DNA from: Blautia sp.
GTDB lineage: Bacteria > Bacillota > Clostridia > Lachnospirales > Lachnospiraceae
Direction of reading: 5' to 3'
NCBI GenBank assembly: GCA_026169535.1
Contig: JAPFCU010000084.1
Coordinates: forward strand, 21,506-85,505
Length of the DNA stretch: 64,000 nucleotides
Shown here piece by piece: positions 8,597 through 16,439 of the stretch. Positions within the stretch are counted from its first letter, which is position 1. The number at the start of each line of letters is the position of its first letter. A program made the position numbers and the translations under genes. The notes under the pieces are model-generated. The model saw only the letters and a list, made by a program, of their open reading frames with translations. It made no database searches and was not told where the DNA came from.

Positions 8597-8631
8597 AAAA
8601 CTCCCCGGCCTGCAGACCGGGGAGTTTTTTC
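8597..8631. terminator. Bidirectional terminator between dctM and cotJC
   Basis: Hairpin ACTCCCCGG/CCGGGGAGT with flanking A- and T-runs, serving convergent dctM (+) and cotJC (-, stop codon at 8630). The core 8603-8622 is identical to 1865-1884, so the TRAP/aldolase island is bracketed by twin terminators. Confidence 0.9.
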
Positions 8632-9256
8632 AGCTGTTTTTACAGGAAGCTTCGCAGGGCATATCAAAGCCTGGGTTAAAGGCATAAAAGTTTTTGGAAT
8701 CCAGCTGTTCCTGGACGCTTCTGAGCGCTTCACCGAATCGCTGGAAATGCACCACTTCCCTTGCGCGGAGAAAACGGATAGGATCAGCAATTTCCGGGAT
8801 GTTGCGTACCACACGAAGAATGTTGTCATAGGTGGCACGAGCTTTTTGCTCTGCGGCAAGGTCTTCAAAAAGATCAGTAAGAGGATCTCCTTTACTCTGG
8901 AATTCACAGGCGTTAAATGGGATTCCACCTGCAGCCTGAGGCCAGACACCTACCGTATGGTCAATATAATAGGCACCTAAACCACTTTTTTCTATTTCCT
9001 CCATAGAGAGATCCCGGGTAAGCTGATGGACAATGGTGGAAACCATTTCAAGGTGGGCGAGTTCTTCAGTGCCCACATCATTTAAGACGGCGGCAGCCAT
9101 ACGGTTCGGCATGGCAAATCGCTGAGACAGATAGCGGAGAGATGCGCTGATCTCGCCATCCGGGCCACCATACTGACTCATGATATATTGGGCGATTTTT
9201 GCATTGGGAGTCTTGATATTGATTGGATACTGCAGTCTTTTTTCATAATTCCACAT
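8630..9256 (-). CDS. cotJC: Spore coat protein CotJC, manganese catalase family
   Basis: 208-residue ferritin-like protein of the Mn-catalase family found in the inner spore coat. Diagnostic segments are the start MWNYEKRLQYPI, the metal ligands in DVGTEELAHLEMVSTIV and AAEQKARATYDNI, and REVVHFQRFGEAL. Length matches CotJC. It is the third gene of the cotJ unit, four bases after cotJB, and should be made in the mother cell during sporulation. Confidence 0.95.
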   Translation of the reverse strand: MWNYEKRLQYPINIKTPNAKIAQYIMSQYGGPDGEISASLRYLSQRFAMPNRMAAAVLNDVGTEELAHLEMVSTIVHQLTRDLSMEEIEKSGLGAYYIDHTVGVWPQAAGGIPFNACEFQSKGDPLTDLFEDLAAEQKARATYDNILRVVRNIPEIADPIRFLRAREVVHFQRFGEALRSVQEQLDSKNFYAFNPGFDMPCEASCKNS

Positions 9257-9259
9257 ATA

Positions 9260-9544
9260 CTATCTGCACCCTCCTTCCCTTTCCCATGGGAATGGCTGTT
9301 CCATCCATTTCCATGTGTCTGCATTGGTTTCTAATGCATCGTCTATGGTAAGCGGTCCATAGCATTCGGCATATTTCTTCATGAGGTTTTTACGTTTTTC
9401 CGCATATTCTTTGTAAAGTGCCATACCCTTTTCACAGCAGGGATGAGTGTCCAGATATAGAAGCAAGTCATCGACCGCAAAGCTTACTTCATTGATCTGC
9501 TGAAGAAGCTGAGTTCTGGAACAGGAAGAATTGTGATACATCAT
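9260..9544 (-). CDS. cotJB: Spore coat protein CotJB
   Basis: 94-residue acidic coat protein: LLQQINEVSFAVDDLLLYLDTHP and a tail WMEQPFPWEREGGCR are typical of CotJB. The ATG at 9544 overlaps the cotJA stop as ATGA, with CGAGGTGG upstream; a longer in-frame start at 9568 would overlap cotJA more and lacks a ribosome site. Confidence 0.93.
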   Translation of the reverse strand: MMYHNSSCSRTQLLQQINEVSFAVDDLLLYLDTHPCCEKGMALYKEYAEKRKNLMKKYAECYGPLTIDDALETNADTWKWMEQPFPWEREGGCR

Positions 9545-9858
9545 CTCTGGCCACCTCGCTTTCCACAAAATGGCTTACATAACTGCGGAAAGATTGTTCC
9601 GGCATTTAATGCATAGCAAAGATCATAGGTGTTAGTAAGCTGTTGGCAGGGAACATATGCCATGGCAGGTTCCAGGTGATCGGTGTGGGTATACATTTCT
9701 GCATTTTTTGTTATAGTACCTGGAATCCGGCATGCACAGGACTGTCTGTTTTGACCGGAATCACAGTGGCAGGCTGGGACAGGGGTCTGAGCCTTTGTCA
9801 TACCACAGGTTGCATGGTAGGGACGGCTGCAGGAACGGCTCATCGAATAATTTTCCAT
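9541..9858 (-). CDS. cotJA: Spore coat-associated protein CotJA
   Basis: 105-residue protein with the CotJA core in its second half (MAYVPCQQLTNTYDLCYALNAGTIFPQLCKPF) preceded by a ~55-residue Cys/His-rich extension (SCSRPYHATCG, CHCDSGQNRQSCAC) that is longer than the roughly 80-residue Bacillus form. Eleven or so cysteines suggest metal binding or coat cross-linking. The ATG at 9858 follows AAAGGA by seven bases; 27 additional open codons upstream have no start support. First gene of cotJABC. Confidence 0.88.
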   Translation of the reverse strand: MENYSMSRSCSRPYHATCGMTKAQTPVPACHCDSGQNRQSCACRIPGTITKNAEMYTHTDHLEPAMAYVPCQQLTNTYDLCYALNAGTIFPQLCKPFCGKRGGQR

Positions 9859-9989
9859 GGATAAATCCTTTCTTTTCAGAGTTACTGTATATTTTATGTG
9901 GAGAAAATAGAAGTGTGAACGTTGCTGTCTGCATGGCATTATCCTGCGTTGCTGTGAACCAGGAGTTTTCTGTATTTCAATTAAATTCG

Positions 9990-10019
9990 TTGCTTTATAT
10001 TGTAAAAAAATGATACAAT
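9990..10019 (+). promoter_or_regulatory. Predicted promoter upstream of the 10059 gene
   Basis: TTGCTT (9990-9995), 18-base spacer, TACAAT (10014-10019), 39 bases before the ATG. The rest of the ~200-base divergent region upstream of cotJA (9859-9989) shows no convincing sporulation promoter to me. Confidence 0.45.
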
Positions 10020-10058
10020 AAAGAAAGATATTTTACCATTGATGCAAGGAGAAGTGCC

Positions 10059-11033
10059 ATGATATTAACAGAAGAAAAAAAATACACGATATCCCTGGAA
10101 ATGGAGGATCGGGAAAGTACCACAGGGCTTACCAGCAAAAACACAGAACTGGAATTTTCTAATAAGGAACTGCTCCATGCAGTTGTTACCTGTGGGATGC
10201 CGATACAGAGAATGACTGCCGGCTTTTTTTCGAAAAAAAGACTGGAACTTACCTATAAACTGTTTCTTGCAGAAACAGCTCTGGATACGGAGGGCGACCG
10301 GATAAAAAAAGCAAAACGTATTGCATATCTGGATTCTTCAGAAAAAAGTGTGATGTCTTATTACATGGGAATGTTTCTTACAAAGCTAATCAGTAAGAGA
10401 ATGTATGATACGGATTACCTGACTCATCTGAATCTGATTGAAAAAACAAATGGGGATGGTTTTATTGATTTTTTCAACAGCGAATGGCGTCCGGATATGA
10501 TTGGTCTGCAGGAGGCTGCTCAGACCTGGAGTGTATGGGAAGCAAAAGGCGGAAGCAACAGAAGAGAGCAGGCGCTGAAAAAAGGTAGCCAGCAGGCAGC
10601 TGCTATTGCATCCATTAATGGAACAATCCCATCTCCGGCAGCAGTCTGTATGACCTATTATGACCATGGATTTCTCTGCGGTGTGGTAAGAGAACCGGAA
10701 AAACTGGAAGAAAAAAACAGAGAAGCAGTTCAGTTTACAGAAGAAGCTTTTTTCAGGGCATATTATAAGCCAATCTGTGAATTATTTACGGAGCAGGGAA
10801 CAAGACTTCATTTTCATGGTAAAAATGCAGAAATTTCTGTGGCAGTTCCTTATTTTCCAGAGGAGAAAAAGGAAGAAGAGGAGCGTATGATTCATGTGGG
10901 AATGTCCAGAAATCTGCTCTTCTGTCTAATGGAAAATGACTATAAAAAACTGGTGGAGAGCAGAAAAAAACTTCTGGATATTTCCTGCCCGGAGGGCGCC
11001 TTTATGGGAAGCGACGGGATTTATATCCGTTAA
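10059..11033 (+). CDS. Unassigned protein with PD-(D/E)XK-like motif
   Basis: 324-residue cytoplasmic protein I do not recognise by name. Residues ~145-163 read PDMIG...VWEAKGG: Pro-Asp followed 14 residues later by Glu-Ala-Lys, the PD-(D/E)XK arrangement of restriction-endonuclease-fold nucleases, and it is followed by REQALKKGSQQAAAIASING, a helix with the Lys/Gln spacing often seen after that motif. The N-terminal half is mostly helical. AAGGAG sits seven bases before the ATG. No methylase or helicase partner adjoins it; neighbours are two other unassigned genes. Nuclease activity is inference only. Confidence 0.6.
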   Translation: MILTEEKKYTISLEMEDRESTTGLTSKNTELEFSNKELLHAVVTCGMPIQRMTAGFFSKKRLELTYKLFLAETALDTEGDRIKKAKRIAYLDSSEKSVMSYYMGMFLTKLISKRMYDTDYLTHLNLIEKTNGDGFIDFFNSEWRPDMIGLQEAAQTWSVWEAKGGSNRREQALKKGSQQAAAIASINGTIPSPAAVCMTYYDHGFLCGVVREPEKLEEKNREAVQFTEEAFFRAYYKPICELFTEQGTRLHFHGKNAEISVAVPYFPEEKKEEEERMIHVGMSRNLLFCLMENDYKKLVESRKKLLDISCPEGAFMGSDGIYIR

Positions 11034-11097
11034 AATATAAGACAATGGAACAGAACCGGGCTTACTTCATAAGATAAACAAAAAAAGGTTTTTTATT

Positions 11098-11580
11098 ATG
11101 ACATATGCTTCCTATGAAAAAGTTGTTGGTATTATCCGGGATATCCGAAGCGGCGGTTCCTGCTGTTCCATTGTGGTATCAGTAGATACTGAGAGTGAGA
11201 TTGTGAATTTTGTGGTGTCACCGGATACCATAGTAGTGGATAATATAAGACTGAGGAGAGGAATGCGGGTGGCTGCTTTTTATGATACCGGCCTTCCGGC
11301 TCCGAAGATTTTTCCGCCACAATATCAGGCAGAACTGATCACAGCGCTTAGAAATAGTCAGGACGTGGCTCTGAAATTTTTTGATGATTCACTGACTGCG
11401 GAAGACCAGTCTCTGAAGCTGAACCTTTCTCCTCTGACAAACATCAGGACTCTGAATGGACAGAGATTTATGTGTACTCCGGAAGGCCAGGAGCTTTTGG
11501 TCTATTATGGATCTGTGACAAAAAGTATTCCTCCTGAGACAGCTCCGCAGAGGATCATTGTTATGTGTCCGAACCGGTAA
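11098..11580 (+). CDS. Small conserved protein of unknown function
   Basis: 160-residue protein, not recognised. The first ~85 residues alternate hydrophobic and polar residues with glycines (VVGIIRDIRSGGSCCSIVVSV, VNFVVSPDTIVVD, LRRGMRVAAFYDTGLPAPKIFPPQYQAELI), a pattern compatible with an OB-fold-like barrel. The second half is more polar and contains LNGQRFMCTPEGQELLVYYG. AAAGG precedes the ATG. Same strand as flanking genes, 64 bases after the previous stop; could be co-transcribed. Confidence 0.6.
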   Translation: MTYASYEKVVGIIRDIRSGGSCCSIVVSVDTESEIVNFVVSPDTIVVDNIRLRRGMRVAAFYDTGLPAPKIFPPQYQAELITALRNSQDVALKFFDDSLTAEDQSLKLNLSPLTNIRTLNGQRFMCTPEGQELLVYYGSVTKSIPPETAPQRIIVMCPNR

Positions 11581-11682
11581 GATACTGCGCGGACAGAAAT
11601 TTACCATAAATCCTGTTATAAAAATGAATGAAATCAGAAGATTTGGAAATACTGTCCTGTATTAAGATCAGGAGGTGTTTTT

Positions 11683-12114
11683 TTGGAAGACGATACCATT
11701 AAGCTGCTGAGAGAATGCAATGCAGGAATAAAGATGGGAGTTTCTTCTCTGGAGGATGTACTGAAGCATGTAACAGACAGCAATTTACGTAAACTGATAC
11801 TGAAAAGTATGGAAACCCACTCCAGACTGGGAGATACGACTCATGAATATCTGATTTCCTTTCACGATGAGGGGAAGGAACCGCCTGTTATGGCAAAAAT
11901 GATGTCCTGGGTGAAAACAAACATGAAATTTGAGGATGATGATCCGGATCGTGCAGCGGCAGATCTGCTTACAGACGGATGTAATATGGGAGTAAAGTCA
12001 TTGTACCAGTATCTGCATCAGTATACAAAGGCAGAGGAAAAGGTAAAAAAACTCGCAGAAGATGTAATCAAAGCAGAGGAAACTCTGATAAAAGAATTAC
12101 AGGATTATCTTTAA
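11683..12114 (+). CDS. Small four-helix (ferritin-like) protein of unknown function
   Basis: 143 residues, starting at a TTG (11683) seven bases after a strong AGGAGG; no ATG nearby fits. Predicted almost wholly helical, with heptad-like repeats and paired His/Glu positions (ETHSRLGDTTHEYL, LHQYTKAEEKVKKLAEDVIKAEE), resembling ferritin-like or DUF2383/DUF3231-type bundles. Followed at once by a strong terminator. Function unknown. Confidence 0.6.
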   Translation: MEDDTIKLLRECNAGIKMGVSSLEDVLKHVTDSNLRKLILKSMETHSRLGDTTHEYLISFHDEGKEPPVMAKMMSWVKTNMKFEDDDPDRAAADLLTDGCNMGVKSLYQYLHQYTKAEEKVKKLAEDVIKAEETLIKELQDYL

Positions 12115-12157
12115 AACATGGACGGATAGATAAATGAAATATGATAACATGAAAAGG

Positions 12158-12196
12158 TGTCAGAAAGCCTGAGAGAAAGCTTTCTGACATTTTTTA
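12158..12196 (+). terminator. Intrinsic terminator after the 11683 gene
   Basis: TGTCAGAAAGC (12158-12168) pairs with GCTTTCTGACA (12179-12189), 11 bp, followed by six T. The T-run merges into the inverted repeat at 12191. Confidence 0.9.
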
Positions 12197-12246
12197 TTTA
12201 TTAGGAAAGTAGTACATTTTGTACTAACTTTCCTAATAAATAAAAA
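12191..12246. repeat. Long near-perfect inverted repeat
   Basis: Left arm 12191-12216 and right arm 12220-12246 are complementary over 26/27 bases with one extra base in the right arm and a 3-base loop (12217-12219). It follows directly on a terminator and precedes the structured element at 12250-12381. It might be a miniature element end, a processing hairpin or a second terminator; no duplication flanking it was seen. Confidence 0.7.
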
Positions 12247-12249
12247 CGC

Positions 12250-12381
12250 TCCGCGGGGATGCGACCAGATGCATGCGGAATATGACTGCCCATGGCAGTC
12301 TGCATCTGGCGCGTAAAGCGCAACAAGTCCCTCAAGGATTGAGGGATTTAGAGAGTTCGAGGCGGACTTGTCCGCTTTTTT
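12250..12381 (+). ncRNA. Candidate structured RNA element ending in a terminator
   Basis: A non-coding GC-richer stretch with consecutive hairpins: GCG-A-CCAGATGCA (12261-12273) with TGCATCTGGCGC (12301-12312), enclosing GACTGCC-CAT-GGCAGTC (12284-12300); CCCTCA/TGAGGG (12329-12345); and a final GCGGAC/GTCCGC hairpin (12362-12375) with six T. CAAGTCC (12324-12330) is also complementary to GGACTTG (12364-12370), which overlaps the terminator stem, so two alternative folds exist. No known riboswitch class was recognised. The PBP promoter lies downstream of this terminator. Confidence 0.45.
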
Positions 12382-12422
12382 ACCAGGAAAGAGTATCAGC
12401 TACATTCTTTCAAAAAGAAAGC

Positions 12423-12451
12423 TTGACTTCTAATTCTTATAGATGTAATAT
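12423..12451 (+). promoter_or_regulatory. Predicted promoter of the MecA-like PBP gene
   Basis: TTGACT (12423-12428), 17-base spacer, TAATAT (12446-12451), 39 bases before the ATG. The -10 overlaps the first BlaI-type site, as in bla and mec operator-promoters. Confidence 0.65.
12437..12448. promoter_or_regulatory. BlaI/MecI-type operator 1 (PBP promoter)
   Basis: TTATAGATGTAA: one change from the dyad TTACA-NN-TGTAA known for BlaI/MecI sites; overlaps the -10. Its centre is 24 bases from that of operator 2. Confidence 0.55.
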
Positions 12452-12460
12452 TTAATAAAC

Positions 12461-12472
12461 TTACAACTGTAA
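12461..12472. promoter_or_regulatory. BlaI/MecI-type operator 2 (PBP leader)
   Basis: TTACAACTGTAA: perfect TTACA-NN-TGTAA dyad between the promoter and the ribosome site AGGAGG (12478-12483). Confidence 0.7.
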
Positions 12473-12490
12473 TATTTAGGAGGATAACGG

Positions 12491-14593
12491 ATGAGAAAAA
12501 CATTAAGACGCAAAGAAAAGAAAAAAATCAGAAGAGCCCTGCTCTTTCTTTTGGGGATTATTTTGATTATAGGAGGGGCGGGTGTAGCTGGAAATTTAAT
12601 GCAGGAAAAACCGGAAAAGCTGCTTGCAGAGTATATGGCTCATATTGAAAAGAAGGAATACGAAGAAATGTATGAAATGACAGACACAGATGGAAAGTCT
12701 TCTGAACAAAAACAGCATTTTATAGAACGTAATTCCAGGATTTATGAGGGAATCGGTATAAAAAACTTGAAATTAAGCAATATTACAGAAAAGAAAAACA
12801 AAGGGAAAATGAAATCTGTTTTATATACGGTTTCCTTTGAAACAGAGGCAGGGAAGGTGGAATTTGATAATCAGGCAAATTTTGTCAGATGTAAAGACGG
12901 ATATAAATTACTATGGCAGGACAGTATGATTTATCCGACACTGACAGAGACAGATAAAGTACAGGTTTCTGTGTTAAAGGCAAAGAGGGGACAGATTCTG
13001 GACAGAAACGAAAAACGTCTTGCAGGGCAGGGAAGAGCGGTTTCTGTGGGAGTTGTTCCTGGGAAATTAGAAGAACATTCTTTAGAAGATCTGGCTGCCT
13101 TACTGGGTACAGATATAGAAAATATAGAGAATAAACTGGAGGCTGACTGGGTAAAAGACGGTTTCTTTGTACCGGTGGCAACCCTTCAGAAAATACATGA
13201 GATTGATCGTATGAAGATACAGACAGATGAGGAGATGATGAGGGAATATGAAAGACAAAGGCAGATGAAAGAGATACCGGGAGTTCAGTTTTCAGATATT
13301 GAGATTCGTACCTATGATATGGGAGAAGCAGCCGCCCATCTGACAGGGTATGTGCAGGCAGTTACGGCAGAAGATCTGGAAAAGCATCCGAACGAGGGAT
13401 ATCGCTCGGACAGTGTCATTGGACGAAGCGAAATGGAAGATCTTTATGAAAAAGAACTGAAAGGAAAAGATGGATGTGAGATCTGGATAGTAGATGTGAA
13501 AGGAGAAAAAAAGGAGAAGATTGCTGGTTTTACAAAAGAGGACGGAAAGGATATACGTCTTACCATAGATTCTGAACTTCAGATGCAGCTCTATGAACAA
13601 TTCAAAGAGGATGAGGGATGTTCTGTTGCCATGGATCCTTATACGGGAGAAATCCTGGCTCTGGTAAGTACGCCTTCGTATGATAATAATGATTTTGTCA
13701 GAGGAATGTCAGAAGAGCAGTGGGATACTTTAAATGAAAATAAAAAAAGACCATTATATAACCGGTTTCGGCAGATATGGTGTCCCGGTTCTGTATTTAA
13801 GCCTGTAGTTGCCGGAATCGGAATGAAGGAGGGAATACTTGATCCGAATGAGGATTTTGGAAATGAGGGACTGTCGTGGCAGAAGGACTCTTCCTGGGGA
13901 GATTATCAGGTAACGACACTGCATGAATATGAACCGGTGATCCTGAAAAATGCCCTGATTTATTCGGATAATATTTATTTTGCAAAAGTGGCATTAAGAA
14001 CAGGAGCCGAGAGACTGGAAAAATTCCTGGAGCAGCTGGGATTTAATCAGAAACTGCCCTTCGAAATAGAAGTGGTACAATCTCAATATTCAAATACGGA
14101 GCATATAGAAACCGAGATACAACTGGCAGACAGCGGATATGGACAAGGACAGATTTTAGTAAATCCAGTGCATCTGGCAAGTATTTATACAGCATTTCTA
14201 AATGGAGGAAATATGATAAAGCCTTGTTTGCTGTATGAGGAGAGGCAGGAGAGAAAAATATGGATTCCCGAAGCATTTTCTCCGGAAACCTCGGCAGAAA
14301 TACTGGAGGGATTAAAAGGTGTTGTGAATGATCCAAGTGGTACGGGATACGGCGCCAGCAGAGAAGATATTTTACTGGCCGGTAAAACAGGGACGGCTGA
14401 ATTAAAAGCTGCAAAAGAAGATCATACGGGAACAGAAATCGGATGGTTTGCAGTTTTTACTGCAGATAAAAATGTGGAGAGACCGATTCGTATCCTCAGT
14501 ATGGCAGAGAATGTTAAGGATACAGGGGGAAGCGGTTATGTTGTAAAAAAAGATAAAGCGGTATTGGAACAGTATTTTTCCATGCAGAAATAG
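12491..14593 (+). CDS. MecA/PbpC-like penicillin-binding transpeptidase
   Basis: 700-residue class B penicillin-binding protein. One membrane anchor (~16-34), a MecA_N/NTF2-like domain (~40-155: LLAEYMAHIEKKEYEEMYEMTD), a dimerisation segment starting KRGQILDRNEKRLA, and the transpeptidase domain (~355-700) with all catalytic motifs: Ser434-Val-Phe-Lys437, Ser492-Asp-Asn494 and Lys632-Thr-Gly-Thr. This architecture is that of S. aureus PBP2a and B. subtilis PbpC, enzymes with low beta-lactam affinity that cross-link peptidoglycan outside the membrane. Two BlaI-type operators cover its promoter and blaI-blaR1 lie convergent downstream, so it is probably induced by beta-lactams. Resistance itself is not shown by sequence. 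Confidence 0.9.
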   Translation: MRKTLRRKEKKKIRRALLFLLGIILIIGGAGVAGNLMQEKPEKLLAEYMAHIEKKEYEEMYEMTDTDGKSSEQKQHFIERNSRIYEGIGIKNLKLSNITEKKNKGKMKSVLYTVSFETEAGKVEFDNQANFVRCKDGYKLLWQDSMIYPTLTETDKVQVSVLKAKRGQILDRNEKRLAGQGRAVSVGVVPGKLEEHSLEDLAALLGTDIENIENKLEADWVKDGFFVPVATLQKIHEIDRMKIQTDEEMMREYERQRQMKEIPGVQFSDIEIRTYDMGEAAAHLTGYVQAVTAEDLEKHPNEGYRSDSVIGRSEMEDLYEKELKGKDGCEIWIVDVKGEKKEKIAGFTKEDGKDIRLTIDSELQMQLYEQFKEDEGCSVAMDPYTGEILALVSTPSYDNNDFVRGMSEEQWDTLNENKKRPLYNRFRQIWCPGSVFKPVVAGIGMKEGILDPNEDFGNEGLSWQKDSSWGDYQVTTLHEYEPVILKNALIYSDNIYFAKVALRTGAERLEKFLEQLGFNQKLPFEIEVVQSQYSNTEHIETEIQLADSGYGQGQILVNPVHLASIYTAFLNGGNMIKPCLLYEERQERKIWIPEAFSPETSAEILEGLKGVVNDPSGTGYGASREDILLAGKTGTAELKAAKEDHTGTEIGWFAVFTADKNVERPIRILSMAENVKDTGGSGYVVKKDKAVLEQYFSMQK

Positions 14594-14600
14594 AATAAAC

Positions 14601-14647
14601 AAAAAGAACTGACAGGAGATTGAAAAAATCTGGTGTCAGTTCTTTTT
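14601..14647. terminator. Bidirectional terminator between PBP and blaR1
   Basis: AAAAAGAACTGACA (14601-14614) and TGTCAGTTCTTTTT (14634-14647): 14-bp perfect arms with A/T ends in both directions, between stops at 14593 and 14650. Confidence 0.92.
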
Positions 14648-14649
14648 AT

Positions 14650-16428
14650 TTAATACGGGATCTCTAATTTTGACAAAACAGAAGCCGTGATTTCTGCCGC
14701 TTTGCTTCCGGAAGCTGATGTGTCATTCTGGATATTGGTTGCAAAGTAATACACATTATCAGGGGTTTCTGTAAAACCGATAAACCAGCCGCTGATATCT
14801 TTTCCATCTACACGGCCTGTTCCGGTTTTACCATAAAGAACACCCTCCGGAGAAGCGCTTTGAAGGATGGAAGCTTTGACTGTACGGATATGCTCCGGTG
14901 AAAAATGAAATTGGTTTTCATTCAGTTTTTTTAGCTGCTCTACCTGTTCAAAAGGAGAGATTTTCAGAGACATATCTGTCCAGTATAAGCGGATATCAGA
15001 ACTGATTTGCTGATTTCCATACTGGATTTTCTGCAGAAAGGATGTTACAGAATCAGATCCCAGCTGAGAATCAATAGACTGAAAATACCAGTTTACGGAA
15101 TTTTTCATGGCAGAGTCTAATGTCTGGTCTGCTTCCCATGCATGGAACGGCTGATCTTTGCCATTCCAGACCATACCGGTATTATTGGGAGTAATGATAC
15201 CGGATTCCAGGCCAAGCAATGCGTCATATATTTTGTAGGTGGAATTTGGTGAAATCCTCTCGGCAGCATTATGTGGGTGATAAACTGTCCATGTGTTTTT
15301 ACCGGAATCATATAAAACGAAACTGCCGTCATAGTTGCTGAATATATCGCTCAGGTCAACGACAGTAATATGGTCCATATGTTCCGGAAAATAAGTTTCA
15401 CCGTATTGTGAAGAGTCAGGGAAAGCAAGTACAGGGGCAGAAAAAACAAATACGCAGGTAAGTACTGTAAGTATAGCCCTTCCTCTTAGTTTTCTGATTT
15501 TAGTTTCTTGTTGAAAATGTATAATATTCAGGATTCTGTATTCCATCTGAGACTTATTTCCGCTGATTCCGGCGGTATAAGGAAAACGGGAAATTTTTTC
15601 GGCAAAATTAATCAGTGTTTTTCCATAGGCGCGATGATCAGAATGCTTAAGAAGCTGCAGAACGGCTGAGTCGCAGGCAATTTCACGATCACACTGTATT
15701 TCCCTCAGAGCATACCATACCAGAGGATTAAACCAGTACAGAATACCTATGAGAGGCATTAGAAAACTGATGAAGGTATCTTTTTGACGGCAATGCTGCA
15801 ATTCATGCAGCAGGATAAAACGTAACTCAGCAGGATTAAGATCTGAGATCAGATGGATCGGAAGATAAATGCGTGTTTTTAATAATCCTGTAGCATAAGG
15901 GGAAGCTAAAAATGCGGTACTGTAAACAGGAACAGTTTTTTTCAGTTTTATTTCACTGCAGCATTTTTTATATAAGTCCTGAACCTGAGGGTTCTGCACG
16001 GGCAGAGCAGATTTTTCTAATCTGTAACGGCGCAAAAAAGACCGGAGAGTAAAAAAACTCACTACAACCATACCGGAAATCCACAGGATCAACAAAAACA
16101 GAGGAATCGGTGCAGTCCTGCTGCTGACAGAAACTGCAAAGTCATTGGATTCTGTGAATATAGATCCCGGATCTGTGAAGAGACGTTGGGCAGACATATC
16201 CATAAGTCCCGTTTGCGAAAGGCGATCTGATGAAAGCTTTGGCAAAAGGAGAAAGATATCTGCAGGCAAAAAAGGAACAGCCATCAATCCTAGTACGAAA
16301 AACCAAAGATAATAGAGGATCCGGGCAGATACATGTTTTTTCAGTAAATGCCTTACCATACTTATGATACCGATCCCTATGGAAATGAAAATATTGCATA
16401 TGAAAAAATGAACGGCAAAATCAGGCAA
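14650..16428 (-). CDS. blaR1: BlaR1/MecR1-family beta-lactam sensor-transducer
   Basis: 592-residue membrane protein with the full BlaR1 layout: four hydrophobic segments (~8-25, 38-60, 108-127, 220-240), an M56 zinc peptidase with His208-Glu-Leu-Gln-His212 and REIACD at 248-253, a fourth membrane segment near 318-335, and an external class D beta-lactamase-like sensor with Ser396-Thr-Tyr-Lys399 and Lys534-Thr-Gly-Thr. Acylation of the sensor by a beta-lactam triggers the peptidase and loss of BlaI repression. Starts at TTG (16428) six bases after GGAGGG; 11 bases after the blaI stop, so one operon. Confidence 0.93.
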   Translation of the reverse strand: MPDFAVHFFICNIFISIGIGIISMVRHLLKKHVSARILYYLWFFVLGLMAVPFLPADIFLLLPKLSSDRLSQTGLMDMSAQRLFTDPGSIFTESNDFAVSVSSRTAPIPLFLLILWISGMVVVSFFTLRSFLRRYRLEKSALPVQNPQVQDLYKKCCSEIKLKKTVPVYSTAFLASPYATGLLKTRIYLPIHLISDLNPAELRFILLHELQHCRQKDTFISFLMPLIGILYWFNPLVWYALREIQCDREIACDSAVLQLLKHSDHRAYGKTLINFAEKISRFPYTAGISGNKSQMEYRILNIIHFQQETKIRKLRGRAILTVLTCVFVFSAPVLAFPDSSQYGETYFPEHMDHITVVDLSDIFSNYDGSFVLYDSGKNTWTVYHPHNAAERISPNSTYKIYDALLGLESGIITPNNTGMVWNGKDQPFHAWEADQTLDSAMKNSVNWYFQSIDSQLGSDSVTSFLQKIQYGNQQISSDIRLYWTDMSLKISPFEQVEQLKKLNENQFHFSPEHIRTVKASILQSASPEGVLYGKTGTGRVDGKDISGWFIGFTETPDNVYYFATNIQNDTSASGSKAAEITASVLSKLEIPY

Positions 16429-16439
16429 AAGCTTCCCTC

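Noticed and set aside
12211..12225. AGTACATTTTGTACT within the long inverted repeat as a further BlaI operator
   Set aside because: The TACA and TGTA halves are separated by three bases, not two, and the segment is simply the apex of the longer inverted repeat far from any promoter.
12273..12455. 60-codon open frame across the structured element upstream of the PBP gene
   Set aside because: It runs through hairpins and a terminator, has no ribosome site and an arbitrary composition.
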